Assembly: GCA_934190685.1 (NCBI GenBank)
Contig: CAKPTK010000122.1
Span: 1 to 6,179 of the forward strand
DNA length: 6,179 nucleotides
Source: an uncultured Prevotella sp.
Lineage (GTDB): Bacteria; Bacteroidota; Bacteroidia; Bacteroidales; Bacteroidaceae
Direction: 5' to 3'
Each line of letters begins with the position of its first letter. Positions within the stretch are counted from its first letter, which is position 1. This document shows, one piece after another, positions 1-5,862 of the stretch. The notes beneath the pieces are model-generated. The model ran no database searches. It was not told where the DNA came from and worked only from the letters and a program-made list of their open reading frames with translations. The position numbers and the translations under genes were made by a program.

Positions 1-443
1 TCTACACACCCAACTCCCAAAACGAGTTGAAGCGCCTCGACTACCGCATGCAGTGGGAGAACGATTTCCAAGCCTACATCCGCCAGTTGGACCAAAAGAA
101 GCCTGTCATTGTCTGTGGCGATATGAATGTGGCGCATGAGGAAATAGACATCAAGAACCCGAAGACCAACCGACACAACGCCGGCTTCACTGACGAGGAA
201 CGAGAGAAGTTCTCACAGTTCTTGGGATTCGGATTCTGCGATACTTTCCGCACGCTCTATCCCGAGCAAGTCACCTATTCATGGTGGTCCTACCGTTTCA
301 AGGCTCGAGAGAAAAACGCAGGATGGCGCATTGACTATTTCGTGGTCTCCGACCGTCTGCGCCCACAACTCGCCGACGCCAAGATTCACACCGAAATTAT
401 GGGAAGCGACCATTGTCCTGTAGAATTGGACTTGACCTTCTAA
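1..443 (+). CDS. xth: Exodeoxyribonuclease III (AP endonuclease), 3' part only
   Basis: This is the C-terminal 146 residues of an exodeoxyribonuclease III, cut by the left edge; the family is usually about 250 residues. The reading frame is open from base 3 (YTPNSQNEL...), so the TTG at 27 is an internal leucine codon, not the start. The family enzyme is a Mg2+-dependent 3'-5' exonuclease and apurinic/apyrimidinic endonuclease used in base excision repair. Visible family motifs are [11 protein letters not shown] (catalytic Asp at 120-122, Asn at 126-128), [29 protein letters not shown] (Asp at 333-335) and the terminal GSDHCPVEL (Asp at 408-410, His at 411-413). These match the conserved Asp/Asn/Asp/Asp-His metal and catalytic set of the endonuclease/exonuclease/phosphatase fold. 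Nothing is broken in the part seen. It is a cytoplasmic housekeeping gene with no evident functional link to the genes on its right. Confidence in the family is very high. Confidence 0.96.
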   Translation, partial: YTPNSQNELKRLDYRMQWENDFQAYIRQLDQKKPVIVCGDMNVAHEEIDIKNPKTNRHNAGFTDEEREKFSQFLGFGFCDTFRTLYPEQVTYSWWSYRFKAREKNAGWRIDYFVVSDRLRPQLADAKIHTEIMGSDHCPVELDLTF

Positions 444-458
444 ACGAAACGCAACAAC

Positions 459-563
459 AAAAAAATTGCCCAAGCTGCGCATCACTGAGCGGCTTGGGCT
501 TATAATTTTCAGGGTAAAAAGATTACCTTTATTTTTATAGAAAAGAGAGATTTTCGTTTTAAC
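459..563 (-). ncRNA. Candidate small RNA, about 105 nt
   Basis: A complete short transcription unit is visible on the minus strand. A consensus Bacteroidota promoter (568-600) should start RNA near 562-565, and a GC-rich hairpin followed by U7 (459-465) should end it. The RNA would carry three local hairpins. The first is a 5-bp stem GAAAA/TTTTC (551-555 with 540-544) with loop UCUCUC. The second is a 5-bp stem GGTAA/TTACC (523-527 with 513-517) with loop UCUUU. The third is the terminator (468-499). The only start-like codons lie in the terminator itself, in a frame that would run antisense through exodeoxyribonuclease III, so I read the RNA as non-coding. I do not recognise a named RNA family; it is shorter than typical 6S RNA. 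This call is inference from promoter plus terminator. The alternative is that the hairpin mainly terminates the exodeoxyribonuclease III gene and the promoter is weak or silent. Confidence 0.5.
468..499 (-). terminator. Rho-independent terminator, best on the minus strand
   Basis: GCCCAAGC (468-475) and GCTTGGGC (492-499) form a perfect 8-bp GC-rich stem, extended by two more pairs (477-478 with 489-490) past one mismatch. On the minus strand it is followed, after AA, by seven U (459-465), a good intrinsic terminator ending the candidate small RNA. On the plus strand the tail is only TTATAATTTT, but since the stem lies 24 bases after the exodeoxyribonuclease III stop codon it may work in both directions. 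Confidence 0.75.
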
Positions 564-567
564 TGAT

Positions 568-600
568 GCAAAGGTACGGTATTAAATTGAAACCGCCAAA
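568..600 (-). promoter_or_regulatory. Bacteroidota promoter (TTTG-20-TACCTTTG), minus strand
   Basis: Read on the minus strand, a -33 box TTTG (600 to 597) and a -7 box TACCTTTG (576 to 569) are separated by 20 nt, matching the primary sigma factor consensus of this phylum (TTTG, 19-21 nt, TAnnTTTG) without mismatch. The next DUF4251 gene lies behind it and exodeoxyribonuclease III is antisense, so it drives no annotated protein gene. Its only obvious product is the short RNA ending at 459. Confidence 0.7.
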
Positions 601-849
601 TGCTTTAACGTTATTTTAGCTATATTTATTTGCCTTTTTTCGAGTTGTAAACAATGGTGAACATTTCAATCTAAAACCACGCTTAAACACCCCCGGAAGT
701 ATCTTTTTGTCATCAAAACATTGTAAAAGTGTTTCTTAATATCAAATTAACTAAATTTTGTCAACTCTTCACGAATATTTACTTACATTTTGCAATATGG
801 ACTTTATACACAATTACGAATCGAAACTTCCGTTACAAAAGTGATACAA
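601..849. other. AT-rich intergenic stretch, nothing recognised
   Basis: Together with the small RNA unit this fills the gap between exodeoxyribonuclease III and the DUF4251 gene. I see no ORF with family-like sequence, no tRNA-like fold, no repeat array and no clear hairpin terminator behind the DUF4251 stop codon. A plus-strand sequence at 784-792 (TACATTTTG) resembles a -7 box with one extra base, but no TTTG is at the right distance, so I do not call a promoter. Confidence 0.5.
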
Positions 850-1347
850 TCAATCCTTCAATCCACTGAAACTAATGTGTTCTCGATTGTTGGAAGACAC
901 CCCTATGGTTGCCGCACAATTGTCATAGACATCAATGGTATAGACATAGGTGTCACCCTCATTGCGGACAGAGAAGGTGGTACGCCAATAATCCTTTATA
1001 CGTTTCAGATTGTAATCAAAGACAACGCCCGTGAAATGCAACCCGTCACCACCGCCATACGGCAACTGATAGGCGCGGCCGAAATAAGGAAGATTGGACA
1101 ACAGTGTGTCGCCACGCAGTTCCAAAGAGAACGAGGACGACAAGGACTGTGCCGGGGCGCTTTGCGGATACATTTGATGCACATCGATGGAGAAATGGCG
1201 ATCATTGATATCTTGTCTCACGTTCTCAGCCATCTCCAGTTTCTTCCGAGCCTTCGTCTCCTCGACGGAAACCGCTTCTCCTGAAGGTGCGGTGCAATCC
1301 ACCAAGGCCACAGCCGAGACAATGAATGTAAGGTAAATATTTCGCAT
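850..1347 (-). CDS. DUF4251 family exported protein, possible lipoprotein
   Basis: A 165-residue protein whose body (about residues 42-163) matches the Bacteroidota-specific DUF4251 family. Visible signs are the signature LPYFGRAYQLPYGG (86-99), then FTGVVFDYN (105-113) and the end VSSNNREHISFSG (150-162). The family has no established function. The N-terminus MRNIYLTFIVSAVALVDC is a short signal sequence ending at Cys18, which suggests a lipoprotein, although Asp17 just before the Cys is atypical for a lipobox. The frame is open to an ATG at 1399-1401, but I chose the ATG at 1345-1347 for three reasons: the signal sequence begins there, an AGGA (1356-1359) sits 8 nt upstream, and the promoter -7 box (1371-1378) lies inside the longer version. 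It is divergent from GH115 and is probably a single-gene transcript. The family call is firm; envelope location is inferred. Confidence 0.87.
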   Translation of the reverse strand: MRNIYLTFIVSAVALVDCTAPSGEAVSVEETKARKKLEMAENVRQDINDRHFSIDVHQMYPQSAPAQSLSSSFSLELRGDTLLSNLPYFGRAYQLPYGGGDGLHFTGVVFDYNLKRIKDYWRTTFSVRNEGDTYVYTIDVYDNCAATIGVSSNNREHISFSGLKD

Positions 1348-1370
1348 AAGCCAAATCCTTTTTGTGTGTA

Positions 1371-1402
1371 CAAATATAGCCGTTTCGAAGAACGAAAGCA
1401 AG
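1371..1402 (-). promoter_or_regulatory. Promoter of the DUF4251 gene
   Basis: On the minus strand, TATATTTG (1378 to 1371) is a perfect -7 box (TAnnTTTG). CTTG (1402 to 1399), one mismatch from the -33 box TTTG, lies 20 nt upstream. The expected RNA start near 1364-1368 leaves a leader of about 20 nt that contains the AGGA ribosome binding site, which supports the start codon at 1347. Confidence 0.7.
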
Positions 1403-1455
1403 CATCTACCCCACCTTTTATATATAATTATAGTTTATGTCATGGAGGGTAGGTG
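1403..1455. repeat. Spaced inverted repeat between divergent promoters, possible operator
   Basis: CATCTACCC (1403-1411) and the reverse complement of GGGTAGGTG (1447-1455) agree at 8 of 9 positions. The arms flank a 35-bp AT-rich core, with centres 44 bp apart, roughly four helical turns. The left arm touches the DUF4251 -33 box; the right arm ends 9 bp before the GH115 -7 box. The position fits a regulator acting on both promoters, but that role is inference and a 9-bp match could be chance. Confidence 0.35.
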
Positions 1456-1464
1456 TTTTTTCAC

Positions 1465-1472
1465 TAACTTTG
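1465..1472 (+). promoter_or_regulatory. Promoter -7 box of the GH115 gene
   Basis: TAACTTTG matches the Bacteroidota -7 consensus TAnnTTTG and is 43 bp before the GH115 start codon, giving an expected leader of about 40 nt. No TTTG is found 19-21 nt upstream (that place reads TCATGG), so the -33 box is poor. A weak -33 would fit a promoter needing an activator, as is common for glycan-use genes. The leader has no clear Shine-Dalgarno sequence, which is usual for this phylum. Confidence 0.65.
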
Positions 1473-1515
1473 CATTATCCTTACAATCCATAAAACATCA
1501 ATCATTCAGAAGTAT

Positions 1516-4050
1516 ATGAGAAAAACCTTCCACCAGCTAACGCTTTGCGCCATCACGCTTTTAATACCCCACTGCGCCCAAGCGGAATCTCTTCTATGGT
1601 TCGACGGTCAACATCCTGTCAGCTATTACGTTGACGGGAAAAGTGATCCAGTGGTCGGCATGGCGCTGCAAATGTTCGCGTCGGACATGAACGCCGCGAC
1701 AGGAACTCCCGCAGTCAGCAGGAATAAAAACACTGCCACTCTACAAATCACAGAGCTTGACAAAGCCTCCAAGTCCGCTCTACGGTCTTTGCAACGGCAA
1801 GGTGTGCCGACAGAAAAACTTCAAAAGAGCCAGGACGGATTTCATATTTCTGTGACTGGACGGCATATTAACATTGTCGGAGCAAATGGCAGAGGCACTG
1901 CATATGGCATTTTGGAACTTTCCCGCATGGCTGGCGTGAGCCCTTGGATATGGTGGGGTGACTGCGTTCCTCAGCGCAAAGACAGACTTGCCATCGACAC
2001 TTCTTTCTCCACTACACAAAGTGCGTCGGTGGAATATCGCGGCATCTTTATCAATGACGAGGATTGGTCACTGCGTCCTTGGAGTTGCCAAACCTTCGAC
2101 AAAGGGGCACAGGGAACCATCAGTGCCGCCACTTACAAGAAGATTTGCCAACTGCTGCTCAGGCTGCGCGGCAATACGCTTTGGCCCGCCATGCATCCCG
2201 GCACCAAGGCTTTCTTCCAAACACCGGGCGCCAAAGCCGTGGCAGACAGTTGCGGCATCGTCATTGGTTCTTCCCATTGCGAACCATTGTTGCGCAACAA
2301 TGTGGGAGAATGGAACGTGAAACAGCGTGGAGCCTTCAACTATATGACCAACCGCGCGGCAGTGCAAGAATACTGGGCGGAACGGTTACGGGAAGTCAAG
2401 AACTCAACAGGAGGCAACCTGTTCACCATTGGCATGCGCGGCATCCATGATGGTTCCATGGAGGGCGTGAAGACAATGGATGAGAAGTTCATGGCTTTAC
2501 AACAGGTCATCGACGACCAGCAGCAACTGATCAAACAATATATCGGTGACCCTGCGAAGCAGACACAAGTGTTTGTCCCCTACAAGGAGGTGCTGCAGAT
2601 TTATGAGCGGGGCTTGAAGGTGCCCGATTACGTGACACTCATGTGGTGCGACGACAACTATGGCTATCTGACCCGACTCTCCACGGCTGACGAGCAAAAA
2701 CGAGAAGGAGGTGCCGGCGTCTACTATCACTTGAGCTATTGGGGGCGTCCGCACGACTATCTGTGGCTCACCACCACCCAACCGGGACTGATTGCCAGCG
2801 AAATGAAAACCGCCTACGAGCACAATGCCCGCAAGTTGTGGATTGCCAACGTGCACGACCCCAAAGTGGCAGGCTATGACTTGGAACTCTTTTTGGATAT
2901 GGCCTGGAACATCAACAGTGTGAGCACCGACCATGTGGGCGACCACTATCGGACTTGGTTGTGCCGGCAATTTGGAGAGGAAGTAGGCTCACGCATCTAT
3001 CCTGCCATGCGCCGTTTCTACCAACTTTGCGGAGAACGAAAGCCTGAGTTTATGGGATGGAGCCAAGTGGAATTGGACAAGAAGAAGTATGCTCGAGGTC
3101 TCAGTCCGATGCAAAACACGGCTTTCAACGAGCAAGCCTTTGGCAACGAGCTGAACCGATACTTGGAAACGTATGACGACATCACCCGGACCGTCAGCTC
3201 CGCCATCCGATTCCTGCGTCCAGAACTCAAGGACGCCTACTGTGCAGCCATTCTCTACCCTGTCAGAGGGGCTGCCGCCATGGCTCGGAAAACGCTCTAC
3301 CGGCAGAAGGCACTTGCCTATGCGGTGTCAAACCTTGCCACGAAAGATTCCACTGCCGTGCTCCGCGACAGCACGCTTCGTGCACTCTGTGCCCGGAGTT
3401 TGGAAGGCTACCGTGACATTGCTGAACTTACCCGACACTATAACCAGCATCTTTCAAACGGCAAATGGAACGGGCTGATGTCGATGAGTCCACGTGACCT
3501 CCCCGTTTTCGGAAAGCCCACTCTACCCATTGACATAGACAAACTATACATCACCCGTCTCTGCGCCTACGACAAGGCGGAAGCTCGGCATCCGTTGCAC
3601 GTTGATGACGCCATCGCCCGCAACGCTTGTGACTGGCAGGAAGCCTCAACCACGGCAACCCCTGTCGACATGCTGGGCCACAGCATGCGTGCCGTCAACC
3701 TGCCTCAAGGAGACAGCTTGGTTTATCATTTCAACTCATTGCAAGCCGACAGTGCCTTGCTGCGCATCGCCCTGATTCCCACACAACCCAATGACAATGG
3801 CGACCTGCGATTCAGTGTCAGCATAGACGGCAACAGTCCGAAGGTCTTCAATCTGAAAGAACCTTTCCGCTCCGAGCCTTGGAAAGAGCAGGTGCTGCGC
3901 GGTCAAGCCGTCAAAGCCCTTGGCTTGAAAGATTTGACTGCTGGACAACATACGCTCATCATCAAGGCCCTTGACCCGCATATTCTTGTCGACCAATGGA
4001 TGATAGACTTCAATCCCGGACGCAAGTTCTATCTTTTCCCTATAGAATAA
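1516..4050 (+). CDS. GH115 xylan alpha-1,2-glucuronidase, secreted
   Basis: A complete 844-residue glycoside hydrolase family 115 enzyme. Characterised members are inverting alpha-glucuronidases that remove glucuronic or 4-O-methylglucuronic acid linked alpha-1,2 to xylose in glucuronoxylan. Residues 1-23 are a signal peptide (cleavage expected at AQA|ES) with no lipobox at the cleavage site, so it is probably periplasmic. The N-terminal alpha/beta domain (about 24-165) has GANGRGTAYGILELSR (122-137) and SPWIWWGD (142-149). The barrel domain starts at VEYRGIFINDEDW (172-184) and carries LRGNTLWPAMHPG (217-229), IGSSHCEPLLRNN (250-262), TIGMRGIHDGSMEGVK (304-319), PYKEVLQIYERGL (355-367), VTLMWCDDNYGY (373-384), GVYYHLSYWGRPHDYLWL (401-418) and LWIANVHDPK (441-450). 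An alpha-helical region follows (about 465-660), then a beta-rich GH115 C-terminal domain ending DQWMIDFNPGRKFYLFP (826-842). No motif is missing. It has its own promoter and a terminator just behind it, so it is monocistronic. Substrate is inferred from the family. Confidence 0.95.
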   Translation: MRKTFHQLTLCAITLLIPHCAQAESLLWFDGQHPVSYYVDGKSDPVVGMALQMFASDMNAATGTPAVSRNKNTATLQITELDKASKSALRSLQRQGVPTEKLQKSQDGFHISVTGRHINIVGANGRGTAYGILELSRMAGVSPWIWWGDCVPQRKDRLAIDTSFSTTQSASVEYRGIFINDEDWSLRPWSCQTFDKGAQGTISAATYKKICQLLLRLRGNTLWPAMHPGTKAFFQTPGAKAVADSCGIVIGSSHCEPLLRNNVGEWNVKQRGAFNYMTNRAAVQEYWAERLREVKNSTGGNLFTIGMRGIHDGSMEGVKTMDEKFMALQQVIDDQQQLIKQYIGDPAKQTQVFVPYKEVLQIYERGLKVPDYVTLMWCDDNYGYLTRLSTADEQKREGGAGVYYHLSYWGRPHDYLWLTTTQPGLIASEMKTAYEHNARKLWIANVHDPKVAGYDLELFLDMAWNINSVSTDHVGDHYRTWLCRQFGEEVGSRIYPAMRRFYQLCGERKPEFMGWSQVELDKKKYARGLSPMQNTAFNEQAFGNELNRYLETYDDITRTVSSAIRFLRPELKDAYCAAILYPVRGAAAMARKTLYRQKALAYAVSNLATKDSTAVLRDSTLRALCARSLEGYRDIAELTRHYNQHLSNGKWNGLMSMSPRDLPVFGKPTLPIDIDKLYITRLCAYDKAEARHPLHVDDAIARNACDWQEASTTATPVDMLGHSMRAVNLPQGDSLVYHFNSLQADSALLRIALIPTQPNDNGDLRFSVSIDGNSPKVFNLKEPFRSEPWKEQVLRGQAVKALGLKDLTAGQHTLIIKALDPHILVDQWMIDFNPGRKFYLFPIE

Positions 4051-4054
4051 AACG

Positions 4055-4102
4055 AAGCATCCCGCTATAGCCAACACGTTGTTTGACCATAGCGGGATGC
4101 TT
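4055..4102. terminator. Bidirectional terminator between convergent genes
   Basis: AAGCATCCCGCTAT (4055-4068) and ATAGCGGGATGCTT (4089-4102) form a perfect 14-bp stem with a 20-nt loop. It starts 5 bases after the GH115 stop codon and ends 33 bases from the stop codon of the converging propeller gene. On the plus strand it runs into TTTT (4101-4104), and on the minus strand into CGTTTTATTC, so it can end both transcripts. Confidence 0.88.
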
Positions 4103-4106
4103 TTAT

Positions 4107-4120
4107 CTGTTTATAAACAG
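4107..4120. repeat. Perfect 14-bp palindrome
   Basis: CTGTTTATAAACAG is its own reverse complement and lies between the terminator and the stop codon of the propeller gene. With no loop it would fold poorly as RNA. It could be a binding site for a dimeric protein, or chance in AT-rich DNA; its place between two gene ends argues against a promoter operator. Confidence 0.4.
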
Positions 4121-4134
4121 TCTATCGCAGCCGT

Positions 4135-5790
4135 TTACTTAGCGACCTTGACGCTCTTGTCGCCAGCCTTCACCACGTAAACGCCTTTGGCAAGACCTTC
4201 CAAAGAAATGCTTGTGGCATTCTTCTCAGCCTTCACACAAGTACCGTTCACAGCATAGACATTGATATCTGCAGCCTTGGCGAATGAAAGCACATCACCC
4301 TGACGGCTAATGCCCTCAGCCTTTACCAACTGCTTGATGCCTGTTTCCGAGGTATTCGTGTAATAAGTATAGATGTAAGCGCCATCCTTATCACTCTCTG
4401 TCAGCACATTGGTGCCATTTGTAGCCATTGCGGTCACAAGAGTCTCTTCGCCCTGAGTTATATGGCCATTGGCGTCAACCGTGAAAGTCAAAGGAGTGCT
4501 CACGACATGACCGTCTGTTGTTTCAGCCCAACCGGTTACAATAACATTGTCACCATTCACAGCCATACCCGTCACAACCTCGGCAGTTTTGTTTGTTTCA
4601 CCCTCGTCAAAGCCACTGGCGGCAACCCAAGACTTTGACAGATCGTTTGCGTTCAGCGCAGCCACGTAGATGTCACAGTTCTTGTTAAAGGTCACTGTAT
4701 TGTCAAATGGATTGGCCTCATTGAATGTGCCAGCCACATACAGCTTGCCATTCTTGCAAACCATCTCGTCCATATAGTTCCATGAAAAGCTTGCTTCTGC
4801 AGCCTGCGTATTGTAAACCTTAGTCGTCACATCGTTTCCGTTAATCTTAGCCAAAACAAAAGCATGCTCTTGTGCTCCAGCCTCATAAGCTAAAGAAATA
4901 TTCTCTTCACCCTTCACAGTCTTAAGCGTCATTTCTTTACCCTTTGCGACAAGACCTACATAAATAACAGTACCATCAACGGTAAAGTTGATGTCCTCAG
5001 GACCATAGATGCTTTCAGCCGTCATTTTTTCCTTTGCCGACAAAGTTACCAATTCCTTTGCATTGTCAAGAGCCTCAGCATCAAGCGAAATGACAGAAGC
5101 AGATGGAGCATCAGCAAGCATCCATACTTCAGAATTAACAAACTTTCCAGACAAGGTCAAATCTCCGATTTTGCAGATTTCCTTGTAAGTTGCAGACAAA
5201 TAAAGTTTTCCATTTGCCGCCACAATTTTATTAACATGGAAAGAAGGTTCCTGCTGTGCCCATAGTATATCATCCGTAATCACCGACTGATCAGCCTCTG
5301 GAAGAACAGTCTTCACCATCTGAAGTTCACCATTCTTATTGTATTTGGCGATAAAGCAAGCACCTGATGTTTTGTCCGCCATGCCTGTGATAGTCTCTGT
5401 CTTACCCTTGACATCTGTCACATTCACGGTCTGTGCGAAGTTTCCTGCCACATACACATTACCCTCACTGTCAGTAGTAATGGCGGTAATGGTGTTCTCT
5501 GCCTGTACTGCGACAGCCCACAGTTTCTTGCCGGACTTATCATACTTTGCGATGAAATTGTCGGCATCTGTACCTCTTGCCACATCGTTGCTGAAAGTAA
5601 AGTCCATGTCGTAGCGGCCTGTCACAATCGCATTGCCCTCATTGTCTACAGTCACAGGAGTGCTGCGAAGAAAGTTGGCAGGCACTTCCATGGTCGAAAG
5701 ATTGTCGGACCAAGCCTTGGTTCCGAAGTTTTGAGCATTGGAAACCATCGTAGCCAATGCCATCATCACTGAAAATGTAAATCTTTTCAT
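4135..5790 (-). CDS. Secreted beta-propeller (SBBP-like) protein with T9SS-type C-terminal tail
   Basis: A 551-residue secreted protein with no enzyme motif that I recognise. Residues 1-19 are a signal peptide (SNA|QN) without lipobox. The body contains diverged beta-propeller strands of the SBBP type: VDNEGNAIVTGRY (48-60), TDSEGNVYVAGNF (106-118), AANGKLYLSATY (191-202), VDGTVIYVGLV (271-281), CKNGKLYVAGTF (345-356) and VNGDNVIVTGW (411-421). Partner strands include FIAKYDKSGKKLWA (79-92), FIAKYNKNGELQMV (146-159) and IYVAALNANDLSKSWVA (374-390). This suggests six or seven blades. The last 60 or so residues, with INVYAVNG (509-516) and GVYVVKAGDKSVKVAK (536-551), resemble the type A sorting domain that directs export by the type IX system to the cell surface. 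It lies 72 bp behind the susD-like gene with no promoter in between, so it is probably co-transcribed and sits where SusE-like glycan-binding proteins usually sit. A binding or adhesion role is inference. The ribosome binding site is weak (AAGG, 3 nt from the ATG). Confidence 0.82.
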   Translation of the reverse strand: MKRFTFSVMMALATMVSNAQNFGTKAWSDNLSTMEVPANFLRSTPVTVDNEGNAIVTGRYDMDFTFSNDVARGTDADNFIAKYDKSGKKLWAVAVQAENTITAITTDSEGNVYVAGNFAQTVNVTDVKGKTETITGMADKTSGACFIAKYNKNGELQMVKTVLPEADQSVITDDILWAQQEPSFHVNKIVAANGKLYLSATYKEICKIGDLTLSGKFVNSEVWMLADAPSASVISLDAEALDNAKELVTLSAKEKMTAESIYGPEDINFTVDGTVIYVGLVAKGKEMTLKTVKGEENISLAYEAGAQEHAFVLAKINGNDVTTKVYNTQAAEASFSWNYMDEMVCKNGKLYVAGTFNEANPFDNTVTFNKNCDIYVAALNANDLSKSWVAASGFDEGETNKTAEVVTGMAVNGDNVIVTGWAETTDGHVVSTPLTFTVDANGHITQGEETLVTAMATNGTNVLTESDKDGAYIYTYYTNTSETGIKQLVKAEGISRQGDVLSFAKAADINVYAVNGTCVKAEKNATSISLEGLAKGVYVVKAGDKSVKVAK

Positions 5791-5822
5791 TGCCTTAAAT
5801 TTTTATTTGATTACTAATTATC

Positions 5823-5854
5823 GGAGACGGCAGCTCTCTCTACCTGCCGTCTCC
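5823..5854 (-). promoter_or_regulatory. Intercistronic hairpin between susD-like and propeller genes
   Basis: GGAGACGGCAG (5823-5833) and CTGCCGTCTCC (5844-5854) form a perfect 11-bp GC-rich stem. In the minus-strand mRNA the 10-nt loop is purine-rich (GUAGAGAGAG). It begins 8 bases after the susD-like stop codon. No U-run follows on the minus strand, so it is not a standard terminator. It more likely protects the 3' end of the susCD part of the message or partly limits read-through into the next gene. The hairpin is seen directly; the role is inferred. Confidence 0.6.
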
Positions 5855-5862
5855 CTTATATT

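Noticed and set aside
279..485. 68-codon minus-strand ORF starting in the small RNA terminator
   Set aside because: It starts inside the terminator hairpin and runs antisense through the conserved end of exodeoxyribonuclease III, with no ribosome binding site.
757..793. Plus-strand promoter before position 800
   Set aside because: The TTTG at 757-760 and the TACATTTTG at 784-792 have an extra base in the -7 box and spacing several bases too long; it would only make antisense RNA to the DUF4251 gene.
790..1284. 164-codon plus-strand ORF antisense to the DUF4251 gene
   Set aside because: It overlaps a gene with clear family motifs, has no family-like sequence, no ribosome binding site, and only a poor promoter-like sequence before it.
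1348..1401. N-terminal extension of 18 codons for the DUF4251 protein
   Set aside because: The -7 promoter box lies inside it, and the extension would bury the signal sequence behind charged residues.
1958..2450. Overlapping plus-strand ORFs in the other frames of GH115
   Set aside because: GH115 reads continuously through this part with all motifs in one frame, so there is no frameshift to explain them.
2497..2970. 157-codon minus-strand ORF inside the GH115 gene
   Set aside because: It is the antisense shadow of the most conserved GH115 barrel motifs, is valine- and histidine-rich in a way typical of reverse-strand reading, and has no start signals.
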